Shown here: positions 44,227-53,159 of the stretch, piece after piece
How the letters are laid out: each line of letters starts with the position of its first letter
How positions within the stretch are numbered: the first letter of the stretch is position 1
Notes under the pieces: model-generated
Seen by the model: the letters and a program-made list of their open reading frames with translations, nothing else
Database searches by the model: none
Told to the model about the DNA's origin: nothing
Made by a program: the position numbers and the translations under genes
Origin: Vibrio tubiashii ATCC 19109
GTDB taxonomy: Bacteria > Pseudomonadota > Gammaproteobacteria > Enterobacterales > Vibrionaceae
Length of the DNA: 64,000 nucleotides
Assembly (NCBI RefSeq): GCF_000772105.1
Contig: NZ_CP009355.1
Coordinates: 930,001-994,000, forward strand
Direction: 5' to 3'

Positions 44227-45672
44227 TTAACTTAAACAACCATAGTATTTGGCTAGTTGCTCAGGGTAAGCTCTCTCTATTGCGAGTTGTCGTGCTTTTG
44301 CTTCTATATTCTCTGCCGATAGGCTCATCATCACCGGATGAAGCGATTCAATATTTTTATCTTGGTAATCGTGTAATCTCCACTCCTTCACCAGTTTAAT
44401 TGCCGCTTCATAGGCAGACGATCCTTTTACCACTTCAACCCTAGCATAATGCTCACCTTCAAACGTAACATCAGCAGCTCGTAGCGTATCGTCTCTACCC
44501 GGTATCTGCTGCGCGCCAAACAGTGGTGTACCGTACTCGTTGGCTTGCTGGTAATCGGGAATATAGCGAGCCATATGATCAATCGCTTTTCGACTTCTTT
44601 CCACAATCACATCTTCATCCCAGCCTTTTTGTATTTTACGCTTCAATCGCAAAGGCAAATGTGGCTGTGATGTCGATTGATTAGACGCCACCAACCCATC
44701 ATCGAATAAAGTGATATCTTTAGTCATGCCATGTAACTGAAACACCCCATCAGGATAAGGTGTTAGCTGCGCCATTCCATTTGGTGTTCCCCTCGGTCCG
44801 TGAAATATGACTTCAGGCCAAAGCTCATTGCATTCATTCCACTTAGTTACATAGGCCGCTTTAAACTCTACTAGCCTTTCACGCGGTTTATTTGCTAAGT
44901 CGTCGATTGAACCAGTCTCATAGCCGCAGGCATTGACAAGAAAATCGAATTCTAAAATCTGCGCTTCATTGTCCTGACTGACACATTCAATCATCCAGCT
45001 ATCGGCACGTTCTTCTACCCCAATGACCTGCGTATTGGCCATTAAGGTGCAGTTAGGAATCGCTTCTAATGCCAACGTCGCAGATGCAGCAATACGGAAC
45101 ACACTCCACCCATGCTCCTCAACTGCAACAACTGGGAACTTAAGTGCGTCTAAATCAGTATGCTTGGCGAAAGGAATCATCCACTCATCGATAGTTTTTG
45201 GTTGAGTTGGCTGTTGCTGCTCTTTCAACTCATCTAAATCTTCTCGACTGTAGAATTTGTAATAGTCACAAGGCTCACCCAACACTTTGTTCGCTGGGTC
45301 TTCTGCGACTAGCTCAGCATAGCAAGATTGAATTGTAATCAGCCTTTCATACAACTCTTCAGGACTACCACCATCAGAATACGGCACCGCAATGACAGTT
45401 GGTCGACGATTGATTGTCTGTGGATAAAGGCGTGCGGTATCTATAGATTGCTTAAGTAACTCTATACACTGCTCAGCAGAGATCTCTCTGTACAAATTTC
45501 CACCAGCATGAAGATGGCATATTGGCGGTCCACTGATGAGCCCATTACCTTTTTCTATAAGGTGGACATCTAAACCTAATTCGGCCATGTGAACTGCAGC
45601 CGTAGCTCCAGCGATACCACCGCCAATAATTGCGATTTTTGGTGAACTCTTCGTTTGGGTTTTAGATAGCAT
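44227..45672 (-). CDS. FAD-dependent oxidoreductase (DAO-type)
   Basis: A 481-residue flavoprotein with the dinucleotide motif IAIIGGGIAGATAAVHMAEL (residue 14) and the glutamate ending strand two (VHLIEKGNG). A second motif LVNACGYETGS lies near residue 260. The body fits the D-amino-acid oxidase/glycine oxidase superfamily. I cannot name a substrate. It is convergent with pxpABC, whose product is glutamate, but a shared pathway is only suggested. No signal peptide. Confidence 0.82.
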   Translation of the reverse strand: MLSKTQTKSSPKIAIIGGGIAGATAAVHMAELGLDVHLIEKGNGLISGPPICHLHAGGNLYREISAEQCIELLKQSIDTARLYPQTINRRPTVIAVPYSDGGSPEELYERLITIQSCYAELVAEDPANKVLGEPCDYYKFYSREDLDELKEQQQPTQPKTIDEWMIPFAKHTDLDALKFPVVAVEEHGWSVFRIAASATLALEAIPNCTLMANTQVIGVEERADSWMIECVSQDNEAQILEFDFLVNACGYETGSIDDLANKPRERLVEFKAAYVTKWNECNELWPEVIFHGPRGTPNGMAQLTPYPDGVFQLHGMTKDITLFDDGLVASNQSTSQPHLPLRLKRKIQKGWDEDVIVERSRKAIDHMARYIPDYQQANEYGTPLFGAQQIPGRDDTLRAADVTFEGEHYARVEVVKGSSAYEAAIKLVKEWRLHDYQDKNIESLHPVMMSLSAENIEAKARQLAIERAYPEQLAKYYGCLS

Positions 45673-45885
45673 TTATATGGCTAATTCATTCATTCTCAGT
45701 GCATTTTACTGGTAATACTAAATGAATAAAATCACAAATTTTTCATGGAGAAATTATGACGTTTTTTCGAAAAAAAAATGAAAAAAACTGCTTGACTCAA
45801 AAATGCAGAAGGAACAAATAATCACTTTTGTGAATAACAAATCTTTGCCGAGCTACGCATACTCGGGGCTGCGAGAAATCTGAAG

Positions 45886-45953
45886 TTATCTACAGGCCAA
45901 GTTATCCCAAACTTTATCCACTGTTTTTGTGGATAACTGAATAACTTGACCTG
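45886..45953. repeat. Nested palindrome containing DnaA-box-like nonamers
   Basis: Outer arms CAGGCCAAGTTAT (45893-45905) and ATAACTTGACCTG (45941-45953) pair with one wobble. Inner arms TTATCCAC (45914-45921) and GTGGATAA (45929-45936) pair perfectly. A perfect DnaA box (TTATCCACA) lies on the minus strand at 45936-45928. Near matches are TTATCTACA (45886-45894) and TTATCCACT (45914-45922). There is no T-run, so it is not a classical terminator, although it lies eight bases after the ybbP-like gene. Confidence 0.7.
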
Positions 45954-45960
45954 TGTATTA

Positions 45961-48402
45961 TCAGCTAAACGCTTTATTGATAGGGGTTAAGAGGCGTTTA
46001 ATCAAACTGTTCACAACTAGACCAAGTGTGAAAAAAGTACCAATAGGTAGCAGTATCCATAGCATCCAATGCATCTGTGGTTGCAGTTCAAACCCAAATA
46101 TCATAATCGCGCCTACAACGATTTCTGAACCAATAATCGCTATTACGCCTGCGACAAGTGCCATTAATCCATATTCAGCCCAGATGGTTTGTTCAACCCT
46201 CTTTTTACTTGCCCCCAGTGTACGGTAGAGTTGAATCTCTTCTTGGCGTTGACCTAAACTCAATCGAAGCAAAGTAAATATAAGTAGAAGACCAGATAGA
46301 ACGCCTATCCCTGCTAGCAGAGTAATTGACCAGACGATCTGGCCTAACAGTTCTTGAATCTTCGCTCCCATCACTCTTATATCCATCAGGCTCACGGTTG
46401 GGTGTTGGCGAGATAATTGATTTAAAAGCGCGTCATGCTCGTCTTCAACCTTAAAGCTCACCAAATAAGTCGCTGGAATATTCTCTAGAACATCAGGTGT
46501 AAAGATGAAATAAAAGTTTGGCTTCATATCGCGCCACTCTACGTGCCTGATAGAGTTAACTTTTGCCTTAATTTGAATACTATTGATAACAAATTCGAGT
46601 TCATCACCAATCTTTAAGCCTAAATCGTTAGCTACATCGGCTTCCACCGAGACACCATTGGTTGGCGTCCATTCTCCTGACAATACTTCATTGTGCTTTG
46701 GAGTACCCGTTGCAAACGTAAAGTTAATTTCACGTCTTAACGCATCGCTGCCCTCTTCTCCCTTGGCTTTGCTTTTCGCATCGACCCCGTTGATGTTCAC
46801 AACACGACCGCGAATAATTGGATAATCTTCTGAGCGTAATATACCCGCATCATCGAGAACTTTTAGATAGGCATCTTTCTCATAAGGGGCAATATTCAAA
46901 GCAAAGGCATTGGGAGCATCTTTAGGTAACGTACGCTGCCAATCTGTCAGCAAGTCTGTTCTAACAAGCCACATAGTAGACAGCAACATTAAAGAGAGCG
47001 CTAATGCACCAAATTGAATGCCTGTCGCCATTGTTGAGCGGTTGATCCTACTCAACGCCAGTTTGAGCGCAGCGCTAAGCGGAACTTTCCCTAGAGCGCG
47101 AGTTGCCAACACACTCACAAATGCCAGTATTGCGAACAACGCAACAATACCGCCTAGCACGATCCATACGAGTAGGTTGTCATAATAGGCTAACAGCATC
47201 GGAAAAATGGGTACCAAAACCAACCAGTATCTGATCTTTGAGCCATTAATTTCGGCTTGTGGCTGCATTACATTTACAGCACTCACATTAGTTAGCCCTA
47301 CCAGAGGAATTCCAAGAGCTGGAATGGCGATAAGAATGCTGGTCATGACAGAAATTACGATGGGTTTTAAGCCATAGCTAGGTAACGGATTGGGCAATAA
47401 TTCAACCAGTGGGATGCGTAATAGGTATTCAAGTACTACACCCAACGACACACCAAGTACAACTGCGGCAACAAGTAGAATTGACACTTGAGTCAGCAAC
47501 CAACGCACAATCCATTTTTTACTCGCGCCCAAGCTTTTGAGCATAGCTATCGTTTTGCGTCGGGTCGTGACATAGTGCTGACAGGTTAACACTAAGGTTG
47601 TCGCCGCCATGATGACCACAATGGCTACCGTCAGTGAGAGATATTGCTCGGTACGTTGAAAAACCTCGTTAGTCCGACTTGCGCTATTTTGATCTCGCCA
47701 GCGATCACTTGGCGTTAACTCGATGTTTGACTTTAAGCGTTCAATATTCGTTTCATCACCATTAATAAACTTACTGTAACGAACTCGACTGCCTAACTGC
47801 ACTGCTCCAGTTCGCTCAATATCGTCACTGTGAATAAATGCGGAAGGCATTTGTTGAAACGGATTGAAACTCAGTCCTGGCTCTTCGACTATACGTCCGG
47901 TTACAATGAAATCAGCATCGCCTAGCGTGACCGCGTCACCTACCGAGACATTGAGCTGCGAGAATAGACGTTCATCAAGCCAAAGTTCGCCTTGCTTAAC
48001 GTGACTGTAGTTTTGCTTGTCATCGGACAGTACCATCTCACCTTGCAGCGGATAAAGACTATCGACCGCTTTAACCGTAATGAGTTTCATGCCGTTATCA
48101 CTAAACGCCATCGTTCCAAATCGGGTTTGAGACGATGTCGTCAGCTCGTTTTCCGCAGCTAGCGTCTCAAATGATTCACTAATGGGGTTCGATGATATCA
48201 ACACCGTATCTGCGGTTAACGCCTGTTTCCCTTGCTTAACAACCACCTGCTCCATACGCTCTGCAAGGGCTGTCAAAGCAAAAATACAGGCAATGATCAG
48301 GATTAAAGCGATAGTGACAGGCCAAAGTTGCCCTTGCCTAATCTCACTTGTACTCCATTTTACCAACCGCCTGTTCAAAGAAGCCGAAGCTGAATTAGAC
48401 AT
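45961..48402 (-). CDS. ybbP: ABC transporter permease, FtsX-type (YbbP-like)
   Basis: An 813-residue inner-membrane protein with about ten spans. Two MacB/FtsX-type permease cores (about 250-400 and 690-800) and large periplasmic domains are present. Blocks SLGASKKWIVRWLLTQVSIL and TLGASKKRVEQTIWAEYGL are the coupling helices that contact the ATPase. It lies two bases after the YbbA-type ATPase gene and should form a complex with it. E. coli YbbAP is not firmly assigned a substrate; the neighbouring tesA (lysophospholipase/thioesterase) suggests an envelope lipid-related task. Confidence 0.88.
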   Translation of the reverse strand: MSNSASASLNRRLVKWSTSEIRQGQLWPVTIALILIIACIFALTALAERMEQVVVKQGKQALTADTVLISSNPISESFETLAAENELTTSSQTRFGTMAFSDNGMKLITVKAVDSLYPLQGEMVLSDDKQNYSHVKQGELWLDERLFSQLNVSVGDAVTLGDADFIVTGRIVEEPGLSFNPFQQMPSAFIHSDDIERTGAVQLGSRVRYSKFINGDETNIERLKSNIELTPSDRWRDQNSASRTNEVFQRTEQYLSLTVAIVVIMAATTLVLTCQHYVTTRRKTIAMLKSLGASKKWIVRWLLTQVSILLVAAVVLGVSLGVVLEYLLRIPLVELLPNPLPSYGLKPIVISVMTSILIAIPALGIPLVGLTNVSAVNVMQPQAEINGSKIRYWLVLVPIFPMLLAYYDNLLVWIVLGGIVALFAILAFVSVLATRALGKVPLSAALKLALSRINRSTMATGIQFGALALSLMLLSTMWLVRTDLLTDWQRTLPKDAPNAFALNIAPYEKDAYLKVLDDAGILRSEDYPIIRGRVVNINGVDAKSKAKGEEGSDALRREINFTFATGTPKHNEVLSGEWTPTNGVSVEADVANDLGLKIGDELEFVINSIQIKAKVNSIRHVEWRDMKPNFYFIFTPDVLENIPATYLVSFKVEDEHDALLNQLSRQHPTVSLMDIRVMGAKIQELLGQIVWSITLLAGIGVLSGLLLIFTLLRLSLGQRQEEIQLYRTLGASKKRVEQTIWAEYGLMALVAGVIAIIGSEIVVGAIMIFGFELQPQMHWMLWILLPIGTFFTLGLVVNSLIKRLLTPINKAFS

Positions 48403-48404
48403 GG

Positions 48405-49076
48405 TTAATCCTCCAACTTACCAGCTTTCATTTTAAAGGTTCGGTCACATCGCTCAGCCAATTTTGAGTCATGCGTAACCAAAACGAGTGTCGTGCCATG
48501 CTCTTTGTTCAATGAAAACAACAGCTCCACCACGGTTGATGCGGTTTGTTGATCTAAGTTACCCGTTGGCTCATCAGCAAAGAGAATTTTTGGTTGAATC
48601 ATAAAGGCCCGAGCTAAAGCGACACGTTGCTGCTCACCACCCGATAGTTGGGAGGGTGAATGGTGAATGCGACCCCCTAGCCCAACAGACTCTAACAAAC
48701 TAATGGCTCGCTTCTTGTCTTCAGGCTCTCCTTTTAATAGACAAGGTAAAGTGACATTGTCTAATGCAGATAGGCTAGGAATAAGTAGAAAGCTTTGAAA
48801 AACAAAACCAACAGACTCACTACGGATAGCCGCACGCTCTTCATCGCTAAGACTGTGAAGAGGTTTACCTAGCAGGTCGACTTCCCCTTGTGTCGGTGTA
48901 TCTAATCCGGCGAGTAGAGTCATCAATGTCGATTTCCCAGCGCCAGATGTTCCGACGATAGCCACACTCTCCCCTTCTTTGATGTCTAGATTTACATCAT
49001 CAAGGATTGTTAATTGTTCTTGTTTGGTAGAGACTACTTTAGACAATGATTGTGCTTTGATTACGGATGTTTGCAT
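48405..49076 (-). CDS. ybbA: ABC transporter ATP-binding protein (YbbA-like)
   Basis: A 223-residue ATPase. Walker A is GTSGAGKSTLM (about residue 43), the signature LSGGEQQRVALARA, and Walker B ILFADEPTGNLD. This is the LolD/MacB group that works with FtsX-type permeases. It pairs with the downstream ybbP-like gene. Its ATG (49076-49074) overlaps the tesA ATG (49075-49077) on the other strand, so neither gene has a normal upstream gap. Confidence 0.9.
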   Translation of the reverse strand: MQTSVIKAQSLSKVVSTKQEQLTILDDVNLDIKEGESVAIVGTSGAGKSTLMTLLAGLDTPTQGEVDLLGKPLHSLSDEERAAIRSESVGFVFQSFLLIPSLSALDNVTLPCLLKGEPEDKKRAISLLESVGLGGRIHHSPSQLSGGEQQRVALARAFMIQPKILFADEPTGNLDQQTASTVVELLFSLNKEHGTTLVLVTHDSKLAERCDRTFKMKAGKLED

Positions 49077-49674
49077 GTTTCGACTACTTTCCCTTGTTCT
49101 TCTACTTTTGTCTGTAAATCCTGCTTACAGCAAAACCCTTATGATTTTAGGTGACAGCTTAAGCGCTGGTTATCAAATGCCTATCGAACAGGCTTGGCCT
49201 TCTCTTCTTACGGATGATCTCGCTAAAAGCGGTCAACAAGTCTCGGTCATCAACGCCAGCATCTCTGGTGATACGACAGGCAATGGTCTGGCACGACTTC
49301 CTCAATTGCTCCAACAACATAACCCAGAATACGTCCTCATTGAGCTAGGTGCTAACGATGGGTTACGAGGTTTTCCAACTGGAATCGTGCAAAAGAACCT
49401 GTCAGACATGATTACTATGATTCGAGATTCAGACGCAACGCCACTACTTATGCAGATTCACATTCTGCCAAACTATGGAAAACGCTACACTGAAGCATTC
49501 GCCTCTGTCTACCCGAAAGTGTCACAAAACCTTGATGTCCCTCTGCTGCCCTTTTTCCTTGAAGGCGTCATCATAAAACCAGAATGGATGATGTCCGACG
49601 GTTTGCATCCAAAGCCTGAAGCTCAACCTTGGATTTCTAATTTTGTTGCAGATGAGTTAATAAATCACTTCTAA
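49075..49674 (+). CDS. tesA: TesA, periplasmic acyl-CoA thioesterase/lysophospholipase
   Basis: A 199-residue SGNH hydrolase with signal peptide (LLSLVLLLLSVNPAYS). Catalytic blocks are MILGDSLSAGY (Ser), ISGDTTGNG, ELGANDGLRG and the C-terminal Asp-His pair DGLHP. This matches E. coli TesA, thioesterase I/protease I/lysophospholipase L1. The start at 49075 is the first Met of the signal sequence; a longer frame from 48979 runs through ybbA. The divergent ybbAP arrangement is that of E. coli. Confidence 0.93.
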   Translation: MFRLLSLVLLLLSVNPAYSKTLMILGDSLSAGYQMPIEQAWPSLLTDDLAKSGQQVSVINASISGDTTGNGLARLPQLLQQHNPEYVLIELGANDGLRGFPTGIVQKNLSDMITMIRDSDATPLLMQIHILPNYGKRYTEAFASVYPKVSQNLDVPLLPFFLEGVIIKPEWMMSDGLHPKPEAQPWISNFVADELINHF

Positions 49675-49751
49675 TTGCTTTAGCTCAATAAACTTTACAA
49701 AGCTTTACGCTAGCTTGGATAAGTTGCCAATCGTTGGCTAAAGGAGACTGT

Positions 49752-50942
49752 ATGATCATTGAGCCCATCATCGATGGTGTTGTCGCACGAAGTGCCCATC
49801 CACTCGGCTGCGAACAATCTGTATCTAATCAAATTGCGTATGTAAAGTCTGCCAATCCCATTAAGCAAGGACCTAAGAGAGTGCTCATTATCGGCGGCTC
49901 TTCAGGTCTAGGTCTGTCGGCAAGAATCGCTCTGACTTTTGGTGGGGCTAACGCGGACACCATTAGCGTCTCATTGGAAAAATCACCGACTGAACAAAGA
50001 ACAGGATCTGCCGGTTTCTATAACAACTACTACTTTAAAAAGGCTGGTGAGCAAGAAAATAGAATCGCCATCAACATTCACGGCGATGCTTTCTCGAAGC
50101 AGCTCAAAGAAGAGGTAATTGAAGCGATAGAGACCTATTTCGAAGGTGAAGTTGACCTCGTTATTTACAGTCTAGCCAGTGGTGTCAGGCCAAATCCAAA
50201 CACCGGCGAACTATGGCGTTCTGCCATAAAACCGATTGGAGAGCCTGTCACCGGAGCCACTCTAATGTTAGAGACTGATGAATGGCATCAAACCACATTA
50301 CCACCAGCAACAACGCAGGAAGAAGAATCAACACTTAAAGTGATGGGGGGTGAGGATTGGGAAGATTGGATCAACGCCTTAATCAACTCAGAGTCAATCG
50401 CTCATGGTTGTAAAACCATTGCTTTTTCATATGTAGGGCCAGAGTGCACTCACCCTATCTATCTCGATGGCACGCTTGGAAGAGCTAAAATCGATTTGCA
50501 CCAAACTAGCCATTCGTTGAACCTCAAACTAGCGAACTATGGCGGTGGCGCTTATGCCACAGTATGTAAAGCTTTAGTGACCAAAGCGAGTGTATTTATT
50601 CCTGCACTTAGCCCTTATATCATTGCTCTTTACAAAGTTATGAAAGAGCAAGGAACTCATGAAGGCTGCATTGAGCAAATGCAACGCCTGTTTGCGACCA
50701 AGCTTTATCATGCTGAGCAGCCCCCAGTGGATTGTGAACGCTTGATCCGGATGGATGACTGGGAACTCAATCGAACGACTCAACAACGCGTCAGTGAAAT
50801 TCTTGAACAACTTAATGAATCTAACTTTAAACAGCTTGGTGACTACGCAGGGTTTAAGCAAGAGTTTCTTAATCTGAACGGATTTGGTTACGAAAATATT
50901 AACTATTTAACTGATATAGCAATTGATAATTACATCAAATAA
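49752..50942 (+). CDS. fabV: Enoyl-[acyl-carrier-protein] reductase FabV
   Basis: A 396-residue NADH-dependent enoyl-ACP reductase of the FabV class, first described in Vibrio cholerae. The nucleotide motif is LIIGGSSGLGLSARIAL. The active-site pair is Tyr-X8-Lys (YLDGTLGRAK), one of the marks that separate FabV from FabI. The start at 49752 follows AAGGAGACTGT. FabV reduces trans-2-enoyl-ACP in the last step of fatty acid elongation and is insensitive to triclosan in known members. Confidence 0.95.
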   Translation: MIIEPIIDGVVARSAHPLGCEQSVSNQIAYVKSANPIKQGPKRVLIIGGSSGLGLSARIALTFGGANADTISVSLEKSPTEQRTGSAGFYNNYYFKKAGEQENRIAINIHGDAFSKQLKEEVIEAIETYFEGEVDLVIYSLASGVRPNPNTGELWRSAIKPIGEPVTGATLMLETDEWHQTTLPPATTQEEESTLKVMGGEDWEDWINALINSESIAHGCKTIAFSYVGPECTHPIYLDGTLGRAKIDLHQTSHSLNLKLANYGGGAYATVCKALVTKASVFIPALSPYIIALYKVMKEQGTHEGCIEQMQRLFATKLYHAEQPPVDCERLIRMDDWELNRTTQQRVSEILEQLNESNFKQLGDYAGFKQEFLNLNGFGYENINYLTDIAIDNYIK

Positions 50943-50991
50943 ACCTATTGTTTAAAAACACCATCTCATTTTTGAGACACGGATATAGACA

Positions 50992-51023
50992 GAGCCTTAA
51001 ACCATCGTTTAGGGCTTTTTTTT
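50992..51023 (+). terminator. Terminator after fabV
   Basis: AGCCTTAAAC and GTTTAGGGCT pair (one G-T wobble) around CATC and are followed by eight Ts. Confidence 0.88.
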
Positions 51024-51158
51024 ACCGGATCCATGATGCATGCTAACTCTCAAGTTTGCGTCAATTACTTAATCTTTGTTTCAATGACTGTTTCTACGAC
51101 TATTATTAAAGAGAGCACGGAATGCTCGGATTGGTACACTAGCCCACAGGGATCAAAT

Positions 51159-53081
51159 ATGTCTAAGTTGAATACAGGGACGATTACTATTCCTGAAGAC
51201 ATGAGTGACAATTGGCAAACAATCGTCAATCTACTCGCAGAGATAGTTAACGTTCCTGCAGCATTGATTATGAGAATACATAAAGAGCATATTGAAGTAT
51301 TCTCTGCCAACAATAACCGTACGCACCCTTACCATATCAGTGATAGTGAAACTCTAGGACAGGGTTTGTACTGTGAAACTGTCGTGAATGAAAATAGACA
51401 GCTTGTTGTGCCAAACGCTAGTGCGGATGAAAAATGGTGCAATAACCCAGATATGAAATTTGGACTGCTCGCTTATTGCGGCTTACCTGTACGTTGGCCA
51501 AATGGTGATATGTTTGGCACAATTTGCGTCCTCGACGATCGAGAAAACCCTTTTGGTGATACCTACCAACAACTGCTGATTTCATTTCGAGACTCTGTAG
51601 AGGCTCAGCTTAAAACCCTTTATCAAAATCACTATTTGCAGCAGCTTAACCTAGAGCTTGAATCAAGAGTCAGTACTCGTACTCAAGATCTGGTTGATCT
51701 CAATTATTCTCTCAACTTAGAAATCGATAAACGCCGCGCTGCTGAGCGTAAAATCCGTTATCAACAACTGCATGATCTCGGGACAGGTTTTTTAAACCGA
51801 AACGCTTTGGAATCAGAAACACAGCAACTTCTCGATATCTTGCCTTTAGAAGCCCATCTAGATGACCATTTTAAAATTGGCCTTTTACACATAGGCTTTA
51901 CAAATGGAAGAAGAATTCAAGCCAAGTACGGTTATGGCGCTTGGGAAGATGTCCTTAAGGAATTTCGTCAACGTCTCACTCAACACACGCAGTTAAACGT
52001 CGTCACAGCCCGACCATCATCAACAGATTTAGCATTTGTTTTCAAAACGCACCAATACGAAAATGATATCAGCACCTTGTGCCGCGAATTAGTTGACGTT
52101 AGCCAGACTGAATTTGTAGTCGAAGGCGAACATCTGCACCTCCATAGCTATATTGGTGTCGCGAGTTCAGATGACACCCAGTCAGCAAAATCGTTACTTA
52201 AGTACGCAGCAGAAGCGATGCAGTCATGTAAAGACTCAGGGCATAAGTTCAGCTTCTATTCTCAAGACATTTCAGATACGCAAAAAAACATCAGCCAACT
52301 AGAGAGCTACTTACTCCAAGCTGTGCGTAATGAAGACTTATTGCTCTATTTCCAACCCAAAGTATCTCCACTTACCCATCGTTGGATTGGTGCAGAAGCC
52401 CTACTCCGTTGGCGTCATCCTATACTTGGCGATATTTCTAATGAAACACTGATCCACCTGGCCGAACAGAACGGATTAATTTTCGAGGTCGGAAGCTTTG
52501 TCCTTCGCTCTGCAATACAGAAAGCGGCTGAATGGGCCACACATGTCAACGATTTTGTTATCAGTGTCAATGTTTCAGCAGTGCAACTTCAGAGCCCACA
52601 ATTTGTCAATCAGGTGCAAGACTTGTTAGTTGCTTACCAATTACCTGCGCGCTACTTAGAGCTAGAGGTGACAGAAAGCGGCTTGATAGCAGACGAGATT
52701 GTTGCGCGTAACACGCTGATTTCTCTAAGCGAACTTGGCGTGACATTGTCACTTGACGACTTTGGTACAGGCTATGCTTCGTTTAACTATCTGAAGAAGT
52801 TTCCATTTGATGCCATCAAGGTCGACAAAAGTTTCGTTCATCAGTTATCTCATAGTGATGATGACAAGGAAATTGTCCGCTCTATTATTTCAATTGCCAA
52901 AAAGCTTAACCTTAAAGTCACGGTTGAAGGCATCGAAAACAGCGAACATGAATCCTTTATACTGGCTGAAGGTTGTGACATCGGTCAGGGCTTCCTCTAC
53001 GGTAAACCCATGCCATTTGATGAGTTTGAGATGCATCTGTTAAACCAGAACAACTTATCTCCTAAGTACTCATATTCTTAG
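51159..53081 (+). CDS. GAF-GGDEF-EAL protein with degenerate GGDEF
   Basis: A 640-residue cytoplasmic protein. A GAF domain (about 15-170, with YCETVVNENRQLVVPNASAD) and a coiled coil (170-210) precede a GGDEF-type domain in which the catalytic motif is lost: RPSSTDLAFVF stands where GGDEF is expected. The EAL domain (about 375-630) is complete: EALLRWRHP, VNVSAVQLQ, LEVTES, DDFGTGYASF, KVDKSF and EGIEN. So it should only degrade c-di-GMP. The ATG at 51159 (MSKLNTG) is preferred; a frame from 51033 adds an unrelated tract. Confidence 0.9.
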   Translation: MSKLNTGTITIPEDMSDNWQTIVNLLAEIVNVPAALIMRIHKEHIEVFSANNNRTHPYHISDSETLGQGLYCETVVNENRQLVVPNASADEKWCNNPDMKFGLLAYCGLPVRWPNGDMFGTICVLDDRENPFGDTYQQLLISFRDSVEAQLKTLYQNHYLQQLNLELESRVSTRTQDLVDLNYSLNLEIDKRRAAERKIRYQQLHDLGTGFLNRNALESETQQLLDILPLEAHLDDHFKIGLLHIGFTNGRRIQAKYGYGAWEDVLKEFRQRLTQHTQLNVVTARPSSTDLAFVFKTHQYENDISTLCRELVDVSQTEFVVEGEHLHLHSYIGVASSDDTQSAKSLLKYAAEAMQSCKDSGHKFSFYSQDISDTQKNISQLESYLLQAVRNEDLLLYFQPKVSPLTHRWIGAEALLRWRHPILGDISNETLIHLAEQNGLIFEVGSFVLRSAIQKAAEWATHVNDFVISVNVSAVQLQSPQFVNQVQDLLVAYQLPARYLELEVTESGLIADEIVARNTLISLSELGVTLSLDDFGTGYASFNYLKKFPFDAIKVDKSFVHQLSHSDDDKEIVRSIISIAKKLNLKVTVEGIENSEHESFILAEGCDIGQGFLYGKPMPFDEFEMHLLNQNNLSPKYSYS

Positions 53082-53159
53082 TTAATCCACAATTGCTTTA
53101 CTCCGAGACGAGCGATTTCTATAATCCTCGTCTTTCTTGTTCCCACAATAGAGATCAAT

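Noticed and set aside
45756..45821. Plus-strand 21-residue frame after GGAG
   Set aside because: It is in a homopolymer-rich A tract, is highly basic by base composition, and has no terminator or conserved feature; probably chance.
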